DNA of 7,407 nt, taken from assembly GCA_030698645.1 (NCBI GenBank), contig JAUYMV010000684.1:1-7407 (forward strand), written 5' to 3'. Of the stretch, positions 1-5,805 are shown piece by piece (within the stretch, counting starts at the first letter, position 1; every line of letters begins with the position of its first letter). The stretch comes from Mesorhizobium sp. Its GTDB lineage: Bacteria > Pseudomonadota > Alphaproteobacteria > Rhizobiales > Rhizobiaceae. The translations under genes and the position numbers were made by a program. The notes beneath the pieces are model-generated. The model was not told where the DNA came from. It did not search any database and saw only the letters and a program-made list of their open reading frames with translations.

Positions 1-303
1 CGCCTGCAGATCGCGCGCAACCTCGTCACCGGCCCGCGCTTGGTCTTCATGGACGAGCCGACCGGCGGCCTCGACGTCTCGGTCCAGGCCCGCCTGCTCG
101 ATCTGCTGCGCGGCCTGGTCAACGATCTCGGCCTCGCCGCCATCGTCGTCACGCACGATCTCGCTGTCGCCCGCCTGCTGTCGCACCGCATGATGGTGAT
201 GAAGGACGGCGTCGTCGTCGAGACGGGTCTCACCGACCGCGTGCTCGACGATCCGCGCGCGCCCTACACGCAACTGCTCGTCTCCTCGATCCTGCAGGTT
301 TGA
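1..303 (+). CDS. phnK: C-P lyase ATP-binding subunit PhnK (C-terminal 100 residues, 5' end outside window)
   Basis: This is the end of an ABC-type ATPase, open from the window edge to the TGA at 301-303. The visible part begins just after where the ABC signature would be (RLQIARNL). It then shows Walker B (VFMDEP, visible residues 15-20), the D-loop (GGLD), and the H-loop histidine in VVTHD (H52). The end, with [17 protein letters not shown], is typical of PhnK and of the related oligopeptide-type ATPases. PhnK is not a transport ATPase. In E. coli it binds the PhnGHIJ core and, with PhnL, forms a dual ATPase module needed for C-P bond cleavage. Identification as PhnK and not a peptide-transporter ATPase rests on phnL starting 2 nt downstream and on the phn genes that follow. 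The Walker A motif and the start codon lie outside the window. Confidence 0.9.
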   Translation, partial: RLQIARNLVTGPRLVFMDEPTGGLDVSVQARLLDLLRGLVNDLGLAAIVVTHDLAVARLLSHRMMVMKDGVVVETGLTDRVLDDPRAPYTQLLVSSILQV

Positions 304-305
304 CC

Positions 306-1013
306 ATGGCCACCCCGCTCGTCGTCTCGGAAGTCGCCAAGAGCTTCACCATGCATCTGCGCGACGGCATCAAGCTCGCCGTCGTGCGCGACGTCTCGTT
401 CAGCGTGAGGGCGGGCGCCTGCACGGTGCTCGGCGGTCCGTCGGGCGCGGGCAAGAGCTCGATCCTGAAGATGCTCTACGGCAACTACGCCGTCGACAGC
501 GGCCAGATCATCGTCGCGCATCAAGGCCGCCTCGTCGATCTCGCCACCGCCGCGCCGCGCGCCATCTTGTCGATCAGGCGGGACACGATCGGCTATGTCA
601 GCCAGTTCCTGCGCACCGTGCCGCGCGTATCGGCGCTCGATGTCGTCGCCGAGCCCCTCGTCGCCCGCGGCGCCGAGCGCGAGACCGCCCGCGACAAGGC
701 GCGCGCGCTTCTCGCCCAGCTCAATCTGCCCGAGCGCCTCTGGCAATTGCCGCCCGCCACCTTCTCCGGCGGCGAGCAGCAGCGCGTCAACATCGCACGC
801 GGCTTCATCACCGACCACGCCGTGCTTTTGCTCGACGAGCCGACCGCTTCGCTCGACGCCGCCAATCGCGAGGTGGTCATCGACATGATCGCGGAGAAGA
901 AGAACGCCGGCGTCGCCCTGCTCGGCATCTTCCACGACGCCGATGTCCGCGACGCCGTCGCCGACCACGTCATCGACGTCACGCGCTTCGCGCCGGAGCG
1001 CGTCGCTGCATGA
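306..1013 (+). CDS. phnL: C-P lyase ATP-binding subunit PhnL
   Basis: A 235-residue ABC-type ATPase with all motifs: Walker [11 protein letters not shown] (43-52), Q-loop Q100, signature FSGGEQQR (153-160), Walker B VLLLDEP (173-179) and H-loop H210. The N-terminus ([17 protein letters not shown]) and the ending VIDVTRFA fit the PhnL family at its usual length. PhnL is a cytoplasmic partner of PhnK in the C-P lyase machinery that converts alkylphosphonates through ribose-phosphonate intermediates; it has no membrane partner of its own. I chose the ATG at 306. A TTG at 300 is in frame but would overlap the phnK stop and add only two residues. There is no strong Shine-Dalgarno sequence, and the 2-nt gap after phnK suggests translational coupling. 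The stop overlaps the next gene's start as ATGA. Confidence 0.95.
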   Translation: MATPLVVSEVAKSFTMHLRDGIKLAVVRDVSFSVRAGACTVLGGPSGAGKSSILKMLYGNYAVDSGQIIVAHQGRLVDLATAAPRAILSIRRDTIGYVSQFLRTVPRVSALDVVAEPLVARGAERETARDKARALLAQLNLPERLWQLPPATFSGGEQQRVNIARGFITDHAVLLLDEPTASLDAANREVVIDMIAEKKNAGVALLGIFHDADVRDAVADHVIDVTRFAPERVAA

Positions 1014-1627
1014 GCAAGAATCTCTCCGAGACGCCTTCGATCCACCCGACCGCCGAGGTCTTTGAATCGACGCTCGGCCGCTACACCGAGATCGCCGAAC
1101 GCTGCCGCATCCAGGAAACCACGGTCGGCGACTATTCCTACCTGATGCAGGACTGCTCCGCCTTCGCGGCGACGATCGGCAAATTCTCCAACATCGCCTC
1201 CAACGTCCGCCTCAACGCGACCAACCACCCTGTCGACCGCCCGACCCTGCACCATTTTACCTATCGCTCGGCCGACTACTGGCCGGATGCGGAACCGGAC
1301 GCGGAGTTTTTCGCCGCCCGCCGCGCCAGGATGGTCACCATCGGCCACGACACCTGGCTCGGCCATGGCGCGACCGTGCTGCCCGGGGTCACAGTCGGCG
1401 ATGGCGCCGTCGTCGGGGCAGGGGCCGTGGTATCGAAGGATGTCGCGCCCTATACGATCGTCGGCGGGGTGCCGGCGCGGCTGATCCGGCGGCGCTTCGA
1501 ACGCGGCATCGCGGAGCGCTACCAGACGCTCGCCTGGTGGGACTGGGGCCATGCGGCGCTGCGCGCGGCGCTGCCGGACTTCCGTGCATTGTCGGCCGAT
1601 GCCTTCCTGGAGAAATACGGCGGCTAG
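1010..1627 (+). CDS. Hexapeptide-repeat acyltransferase of the phosphonate (phn) cluster
   Basis: A 205-residue left-handed beta-helix acyltransferase. Hexapeptide-type repeats run at about residues 11-66 ([33 protein letters not shown]) and 108-155 ([35 protein letters not shown]). H73, in NATNHP, sits where xenobiotic/chloramphenicol-type (XAT) acetyltransferases have their catalytic histidine, followed by the expected loop (residues 74-106). A subfamily of these proteins occurs specifically in C-P lyase operons (TIGR03308), and this one starts inside the phnL stop (ATGA overlap), so co-translation is likely. By analogy with the unrelated GNAT enzyme PhnO it may acetylate aminoalkylphosphonates or a pathway intermediate using acetyl-CoA, but the substrate is inferred. 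The C-terminal 45 residues carry a W-rich helix (WWDWGHAAL). Family assignment is secure, substrate is not. Confidence 0.9.
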   Translation: MSKNLSETPSIHPTAEVFESTLGRYTEIAERCRIQETTVGDYSYLMQDCSAFAATIGKFSNIASNVRLNATNHPVDRPTLHHFTYRSADYWPDAEPDAEFFAARRARMVTIGHDTWLGHGATVLPGVTVGDGAVVGAGAVVSKDVAPYTIVGGVPARLIRRRFERGIAERYQTLAWWDWGHAALRAALPDFRALSADAFLEKYGG

Positions 1628-1751
1628 GTCGCGGCGCGGCTTGCTGCCACGGTCGATTGGTCGGACCGGTTCCGGGCGCCGTCATGGCTACGGCCGTGCC
1701 TCTATGCTACGGATGCATCCAGTTCGCGCGATTGCGCTCGACTCCAGAAGC

Positions 1752-1755
1752 GAGG
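1752..1755 (+). promoter_or_regulatory. Shine-Dalgarno site fixing the cupin start
   Basis: GAGG lies 5 nt before the ATG at 1761. The reading frame is open far upstream into the acyltransferase gene, but that extension is low in family-like sequence. This site marks 1761 as the real start. Confidence 0.6.
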
Positions 1756-1760
1756 CCGAC

Positions 1761-2225
1761 ATGACGATCAAAGACATTGGTCCGAAGCCGCAATCTTTCG
1801 ATATCGAGACCGCGACGAAGGAAAACACGAACTATCGTTCGGTCGCCTGGAGCGGGCGCTACCTGCAGGTGACGCTGATGTCGATTCCCGTCGGTGGAGA
1901 CATCGGCCTGGAAGCGCATCCGGAAACCGACCAGTTCCTGCGCCTGGACGCTGGCCGTGGCCGCGTGCAGATGGGCGACGCGAAGGACAGCCTGACCTTC
2001 GACAGGGAGGTGTCGGACGGCTGGTGCGTCCTCGTTCCCGCCGGAACCTGGCATAACATCACCAATACCGGCGACATTCCGATGCAGGTCTATGCGATCT
2101 ATGCGCCCGCCCATCACGCGCCCGGCAAGGTTCATGCGACCGCCGCGGTAGCCAAAGCGGACGAGGACGACGAGCCGGCGGACTGGTCGGTGCAGCCGAA
2201 AAAGGCGTCCGACGAACACGGCTGA
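1761..2225 (+). CDS. Single-domain cupin protein
   Basis: A 154-residue protein with one cupin beta-barrel (about residues 25-120) and a charged, probably disordered tail (residues 126-154, with EDDEPADW). Cupin motif 1 is G45-X5-E51-A-H53-X4-Q58-X6-G65. Motif 2 is PAGTWHN (P93, G95, H98, N99). The candidate metal site would be E51, H53, Q58 and H98, so the first His of the textbook HXH pair is Glu and the usual Glu is Gln. No signal peptide is visible, so it is probably cytoplasmic. Single-domain cupins may be enzymes, sugar- or small-molecule-binding proteins, or sensors, and nothing here tells which. It lies 133 nt after the acyltransferase and 84 nt before the GyrI-like gene on the same strand. 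It is not a recognised C-P lyase component, and its link to phosphonate use is positional only. Confidence 0.85.
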   Translation: MTIKDIGPKPQSFDIETATKENTNYRSVAWSGRYLQVTLMSIPVGGDIGLEAHPETDQFLRLDAGRGRVQMGDAKDSLTFDREVSDGWCVLVPAGTWHNITNTGDIPMQVYAIYAPAHHAPGKVHATAAVAKADEDDEPADWSVQPKKASDEHG

Positions 2226-2309
2226 CGCCCGAATTTTTTGATGCGAATTTCTGCCTTTGGCGATTCAGGCGCGATCGGCGTCGTGCTATCCTGATCGGAT
2301 CGGGACCTC

Positions 2310-2927
2310 ATGATGGACAAGATCGATTTCCGCAAACTGCACAAGGCGCTCTACGAGCCGCCCGCCGGCTCTTTCGTGCGCGTCGACGTGCCGCCGATGC
2401 AGTTCGTCAAGATCGATGGTGTCGGCGACCCGAACATCTCGCCGAGCTACAAGACCGCTGTCGAATGGCTCTATTCGGTCAGCTACGCCCTGAAGTTCGC
2501 TGCCAAGGCGGCACTCGCAAAGGACTATGTGGTTCCTCCGCTGGAAGGCCTCTGGTGGGCCGACGATCCGGCGAGTTTCGTTGCGCGGCGCAAGGACGAG
2601 TGGCGCTGGACCATGATGGTCATGGCGCCGGACTTCATCGACTTCGCGATGTTCGAGGCGGCCCGCGCCAAGGCGGCCAGGAAGCTCGGCGCGGCGCCCG
2701 ACAGTCTGCGCCTCGAGAGCTACGCGGAAGGACCGTCGCTGCAGACCATGCATGTCGGCAGCTATGACGAGGAAGGCCCGGTTCTGGCCCGCCTGCATGG
2801 CGAGATCATGCCCTCGCAGGGACTGGCCTTCAACGGCCCGCATCACGAGATCTATCTCGGCGACCCGCGCAAGACCGAGCCGGCCAGGCTGAAGACGATC
2901 CTGCGCCAGCCGGTGAAGCCGCGCTGA
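2310..2927 (+). CDS. GyrI-like small-molecule-binding domain protein (COG4832 type)
   Basis: A 205-residue stand-alone GyrI-like (SOUL/effector-binding fold) protein without a DNA-binding domain. Conserved family blocks are GVGDPN (37-42), LYSVSYALKF (54-63), PLEGLWW (77-83), WRWTMMVM (98-105), YAEG (138-141), MHVGSYDEEGP (147-157) and HHEIYLGD (178-185). The aromatic and acidic residues W82, W83, E79 and E140 resemble the ligand-binding cleft of the fold. Relatives bind hydrophobic or cationic compounds, and some GyrI-like proteins have been reported to hydrolyse cyclopropanoid genotoxins; whether this one is an enzyme is unknown. ATG occurs at both 2310 and 2313, and I give the first. There is no good Shine-Dalgarno sequence before either. 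It probably acts in the cytoplasm. It lies between the C-P lyase and transporter genes, but no direct role in phosphonate use is known. Confidence 0.88.
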   Translation: MMDKIDFRKLHKALYEPPAGSFVRVDVPPMQFVKIDGVGDPNISPSYKTAVEWLYSVSYALKFAAKAALAKDYVVPPLEGLWWADDPASFVARRKDEWRWTMMVMAPDFIDFAMFEAARAKAARKLGAAPDSLRLESYAEGPSLQTMHVGSYDEEGPVLARLHGEIMPSQGLAFNGPHHEIYLGDPRKTEPARLKTILRQPVKPR

Positions 2928-2967
2928 CCTCTGGGTTCGCCGCCCGGTCCTGTGGATCGTAACAAAA

Positions 2968-2985
2968 CCGTCATGAAACCGACAT
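2968..2985 (+). promoter_or_regulatory. Candidate Pho box (PhoB binding site) upstream of phnC
   Basis: Two direct repeats, CCGTCAT (2968-2974) and CCGACAT (2979-2985), are separated by the A-rich 4-nt spacer GAAA. They match the PhoB consensus CTGTCAT-N4-CTGTCAT at 6/7 and 5/7 positions, with the expected 11-bp periodicity. A degenerate third repeat one turn upstream (TCGTAAC, 2957-2963) matches at only 3/7. The box lies in the longest intergenic gap of the window, 84 nt before the phnC ATG, where a phosphate-starvation promoter of a phosphonate transporter is expected. In PhoB promoters the box replaces the -35 element. I could not identify a convincing -10 hexamer downstream. Confidence 0.65.
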
Positions 2986-3058
2986 CGCTGCTTCATCAGC
3001 GGCCGTTACCCGTTCGCGCAGATGCGAAGAAATCGACGGACATGCGTCCGGATCGACG

Positions 3059-3064
3059 AAGGAG
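3059..3064 (+). promoter_or_regulatory. Shine-Dalgarno site fixing the phnC start
   Basis: AAGGAG lies 5 nt before the ATG at 3070. It argues against the in-frame ATGs further upstream (such as 3022), which would add 16 arginine-rich residues not typical of PhnC. Confidence 0.75.
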
Positions 3065-3069
3065 ACGGC

Positions 3070-3915
3070 ATGCTCGAAATTCGCGACGTCAGCCGCCGCT
3101 TTGGCGCCACCACCGCCGTCGATCGCGTCTCGCTGACGATCGAGCCCGGCCAGATGGTCGGCATCATCGGCCGCTCCGGCGCCGGCAAGTCGACGCTGCT
3201 GCGCATGATCAACCGCCTGATCGACCCGTCGGACGGTTCGATCCTCTTCAATGGAACCGCCGTATCCGCTCTGGCGGGCAAGGCCCTGCGCGCCTGGCAG
3301 CGCGATTGCGCGATGGTCTTTCAGCAGTTCAATCTGGTGCCGCGCCTCGACGTGGTCTCCAACGTCCTGCACGGCACGCTGAACCGTCGCTCCACCCTCG
3401 CCACCGTCTTCAACCTCTTCCCGCAATCCGACATCTATCAGGCGATCGACATTCTCGACCGGCTCGGCATCGCGGCGCACGCGCCGAAGCGGGTCGAGGC
3501 CCTGTCGGGCGGCCAGCAGCAGCGCGTCGCGATCGCCCGCGCCCTGATGCAGGACCCGAAGATCATTCTCGCCGACGAGCCGATCGCCTCGCTCGACCCG
3601 ATGAACGCGCAGGTCGTCATGGACACGCTGCGGCGCATCCATGAGGAGGACGGCCGCATGATCGTCTGCAACCTGCACACGCTCGACACCGCGCGCCGCT
3701 ACTGCGACCGCGTCATCGGCATGCGCGACGGGCGCATCGTCTTCGACGGCCTGCCGGAGGAACTGACGACGAGCGCCGCGCGCGACATCTACGGCGCCGA
3801 CGAGAGCTTTTCGGAATCCGCCACGTCCACGTCCATCGAATCGCTCGAGCCCGCGCTGGCGTCACACGCTCAGGCGCGGCCCGCCGCGGCGCTCGAGCCG
3901 GCTTTCGCCCTCTGA
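3070..3915 (+). CDS. phnC: Phosphonate ABC transporter ATPase PhnC
   Basis: A 281-residue ABC transporter ATPase that energises phosphonate uptake at the cytoplasmic face of the PhnE permeases. Motifs: Walker [10 protein letters not shown] (34-42), Q-loop in VFQQFNLV (83-90), signature LSGGQQQR (145-152), Walker B IILADEP (165-171), D-loop SLD (174-176) and H-loop H203 in NLHTLD. The segment [16 protein letters not shown] is characteristic of PhnC, as is the hydrophobic insert around residues 108-122 ([10 protein letters not shown]). The start at 3070 is chosen for its strong Shine-Dalgarno sequence. It is the first gene of the transport operon behind the candidate Pho box; phnD begins 53 nt after its stop. 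The last ~35 residues (246-281) form a Ser/Ala/Glu-rich tail with a repeated LEPA motif beyond the ATPase core. A close alternative would be the S. meliloti PhoC-type ATPase of a combined phosphate/phosphonate importer. Confidence 0.95.
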   Translation: MLEIRDVSRRFGATTAVDRVSLTIEPGQMVGIIGRSGAGKSTLLRMINRLIDPSDGSILFNGTAVSALAGKALRAWQRDCAMVFQQFNLVPRLDVVSNVLHGTLNRRSTLATVFNLFPQSDIYQAIDILDRLGIAAHAPKRVEALSGGQQQRVAIARALMQDPKIILADEPIASLDPMNAQVVMDTLRRIHEEDGRMIVCNLHTLDTARRYCDRVIGMRDGRIVFDGLPEELTTSAARDIYGADESFSESATSTSIESLEPALASHAQARPAAALEPAFAL

Positions 3916-3968
3916 TTTCCAAAGATCCGACGACATCAGTCGCGGCTGTTCGCCCAAAGGAGACGACT

Positions 3969-4874
3969 ATGAAGACCCTGCTTGCTGCCCTTCTTGCGAC
4001 CGTTGCCCTGGCCTCACCCGCCATGGCGCAGGACAAGATCACCGAATTCCGCATCGGCGTTCTCGGCGGAGAGAATGCCCAGGACCGCATGACCTCGAAC
4101 GAGTGCGTGCGCGCCTACACCGAGGAAGCCCTCGGCGTTCCGACCAAGATCTTCACGCCTGCCGACTATGACGGCGTCATTCAGGGCCTGCTCGGCGGCA
4201 CGATCGACATGGCCTGGCTCGGCGCCTCGGCCTATGCGAAGACCTATCTGACAAACCCCGAAGCGGTCGACGTCGTGCTCGTCAAGACCAACCTGGACGG
4301 CTCCTTCGCCTATCACTCGATCGGCTTCGCCAGGAAGGATTCGGGCATCAAGTCGCTCGCCGACATGAAGGGCAAGAAGTTCGGCTTCGGCGACCCGAAT
4401 TCGACCTCCGGCTACCTGATCCCGTCGATCGAGATTCCGGCCGAGATCGGCGCAACGATGAAGAACGGCGACTATTTCGGCGAAGTCGTGTTCACCGGCG
4501 GCCATGAGCAGACCATCGTCGCGGTCGTCAACGGCGACGTCGATGCCGGCGTGACCTGGGCCGATGGCCAGGGCGAGTGGGAAGACGGCTACAATTCCGG
4601 CGCATTGCGCAAGGCGACCGACGCCGGCCTGGTCGACATGAACGACATCGTCGAGATCTGGCGCTCGAAGCCGATCCCGGAAGGCCCGATCGTTCTCCGC
4701 CGCGCACTGCCGGCCGACGTGAAGGCCAAGATGGTCGACCTGATCAAGGGTCTGCATGCCAAGGACAAGGAATGCGCCTACAAGATGGCGGCCGGCGAGA
4801 CGGCCGGCTTTGCACCGATCACACACGAAGCCTACCAGGTCATGATCGACCTGCGCAAAGCGCAGACGAACTGA
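3969..4874 (+). CDS. phnD: Phosphonate ABC transporter periplasmic substrate-binding protein PhnD
   Basis: A 301-residue binding protein with a clear Sec signal peptide: K2, hydrophobic core at about residues 4-15, and an AMA-QD cleavage site after residue 20. The mature protein is about 281 residues. PhnD-family features follow in order: FRIGVLGGENAQDR (27-40), the IDMAWLGASAY segment (79-89), DPNSTSGYL (142-150), GGHEQT (177-182) and VVNGDVDAGVTW (186-197). In E. coli PhnD the equivalents of the STSG loop and of H179 contact the phosphonate group, so ligand-binding residues appear to be kept. It delivers substrate in the periplasm to the PhnE1/PhnE2 permeases. AAGGAG at 3957-3962, 6 nt before the ATG, supports the start. 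A strong hairpin follows 16 nt after the stop. Relatives also bind phosphate, phosphite or phosphate esters, so the exact ligand cannot be read from the sequence. Confidence 0.95.
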   Translation: MKTLLAALLATVALASPAMAQDKITEFRIGVLGGENAQDRMTSNECVRAYTEEALGVPTKIFTPADYDGVIQGLLGGTIDMAWLGASAYAKTYLTNPEAVDVVLVKTNLDGSFAYHSIGFARKDSGIKSLADMKGKKFGFGDPNSTSGYLIPSIEIPAEIGATMKNGDYFGEVVFTGGHEQTIVAVVNGDVDAGVTWADGQGEWEDGYNSGALRKATDAGLVDMNDIVEIWRSKPIPEGPIVLRRALPADVKAKMVDLIKGLHAKDKECAYKMAAGETAGFAPITHEAYQVMIDLRKAQTN

Positions 4875-4890
4875 GACTGAAATCGGTTCA

Positions 4891-4921
4891 GGACGGGCCC
4901 CCGACGGGGGCCCGTCCTTTT
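4891..4921 (+). terminator. Intrinsic-terminator-like hairpin between phnD and phnE1
   Basis: A perfect 12-bp GC-rich inverted repeat (GGACGGGCCCCC, 4891-4902, with GGGGGCCCGTCC, 4906-4917) encloses a 3-nt loop and is followed by TTTT (4918-4921). It begins 16 nt after the phnD stop and ends 17 nt before the phnE1 ATG, so it lies inside the operon. The short T-tract suggests partial termination. Such a structure may also protect the upstream phnD mRNA from 3' exonucleases, as seen after other binding-protein genes. Confidence 0.8.
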
Positions 4922-4938
4922 CGTGAAGGGAGCGGCGC

Positions 4939-5805
4939 ATGGCGGATCTGGCGATAGGGCACGCGGCTCGGGCGACGGACATCAAGTCGGACTACCTGGC
5001 GATGACGCGCCGCAAACGGATGTACAGCGGCGTCCTCCTCATCCTCTTCATCGCCCTGCTCGCCTCCGGTTTCCAACTGACCAACGACCGCAATGCCGGC
5101 GGATTCCTCGAGGGCCTGCCCAAGCTGTTCGAATTCCCGACGGAACTGATCTGGGAGGCCATGCAGAAGGCGCCGGCCTTGCCCGGCAATCTGGTCCGCT
5201 ACTTCCCCGCCCTCGTCGAAACGATCAACATCGCGGCGGTCTCGACACTCCTCGGCGCACTCGGCGCAATCGTCCTCTCGCTTCTGTCGACGCGCGGCCT
5301 CGCCCGCTGGCCACGTCTCATCCCGGTGTTCCGGCGCATGATGGATATCATGCGCGCTCTGCCGGAAATCGTCATCGCGCTGGTGCTGATCTTCATTTTG
5401 GGCGGCGGACCCGTGCCCGCCATGATCGCCATCGCGCTGCACACGGTCGGCGCCCTTGGCAAGCTTTTCTCCGAGGTGAACGAGAACGCCGATCTCAAGC
5501 CGGTCGAAGGGCTTCACTCCGTTGGCGCATCATGGTTCCAGCGTATGTGGCTCGGCGTCATGCCACAGGTCGCGCCTAACTATCTGTCCTATGCTCTGCT
5601 CCGCTTCGAGATCAACGTCCGCGCGTCGGCCATCCTCGGTTTCGTCGGCGCTGGCGGCATCGGCGCGGAACTACGCGTCGCCATCAGTTGGGGCACCGGC
5701 CGCTACGACGCGGCGGCGGCGATCTTCCAGCTTCTCTTCCTGACGATCATCGTGATCGACCAGATCTCCAGCCACTACCGCAACAAGCTTGTGAGGGGAT
5801 TCTGA
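4939..5805 (+). CDS. phnE1: Phosphonate ABC transporter permease PhnE1
   Basis: A 288-residue inner-membrane permease of the PhnE family, at normal length. After a hydrophilic N-terminus, predicted membrane segments lie at about residues 31-46, 93-116, 140-156, 158-174, 228-244 and 262-276. The cytoplasmic EAA loop that docks on the ATPase is SEVNENADLKPVEGLHSVGA (178-197), followed by the conserved G206-x-x-P209. AAGGGAG (4926-4932), 6 nt before the ATG, supports the start even though a terminator-like hairpin ends only 17 nt upstream. The stop overlaps the phnE2 start (TGATG), which points to coupled translation and a heterodimeric permease. PhnE1 and PhnE2 are clear paralogues around the EAA loop (both have GKLFSE, ENAD and VEGL). 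The pairing resembles the PhoE/PhoT permeases of S. meliloti. Confidence 0.93.
   Translation: MADLAIGHAARATDIKSDYLAMTRRKRMYSGVLLILFIALLASGFQLTNDRNAGGFLEGLPKLFEFPTELIWEAMQKAPALPGNLVRYFPALVETINIAAVSTLLGALGAIVLSLLSTRGLARWPRLIPVFRRMMDIMRALPEIVIALVLIFILGGGPVPAMIAIALHTVGALGKLFSEVNENADLKPVEGLHSVGASWFQRMWLGVMPQVAPNYLSYALLRFEINVRASAILGFVGAGGIGAELRVAISWGTGRYDAAAAIFQLLFLTIIVIDQISSHYRNKLVRGF

Noticed and set aside
264..968. Long open frame on the minus strand opposite phnL (and similar long antisense frames at 593-1552, 2286-2996, 2971-3678, 4014-4985, 4888-5517)
   Set aside because: Their translations are rich in Arg, Asp and Gly without family motifs and lie opposite well-identified genes. They are the usual antisense shadows of GC-rich coding DNA.
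1655..1675. Small hairpins in the gap after the acyltransferase gene as a terminator
   Set aside because: The stems are only 4-5 bp and no T-run follows them.
1551..1760. Upstream in-frame extension of the cupin gene into the acyltransferase gene
   Set aside because: The extension is Arg-rich, lacks cupin-like sequence, and overlaps a solid gene; GAGG before 1761 marks the start.
2234..2239. T6 run after the cupin gene as a possible intrinsic terminator
   Set aside because: No stable inverted repeat directly precedes it; only very short complementary segments can be found.
2264..2292. Possible promoter of the GyrI-like gene (TTCAGG, 17-nt spacer, TATCCT)
   Set aside because: It matches the consensus at only about 3/6 and 4/6 positions and leaves an unusually short leader, so it is too weak to annotate.
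2986..3001. Inverted repeat CGCTG-N6-CAGCG just after the Pho box
   Set aside because: A 5-bp stem in GC-rich DNA is expected by chance, and there is no T-tract or other supporting signal.
5688..5804. Upstream in-frame extension of phnE2
   Set aside because: It lies entirely within phnE1 in another frame. The TGATG junction and GAGG at 5793-5796 support the start at 5805.
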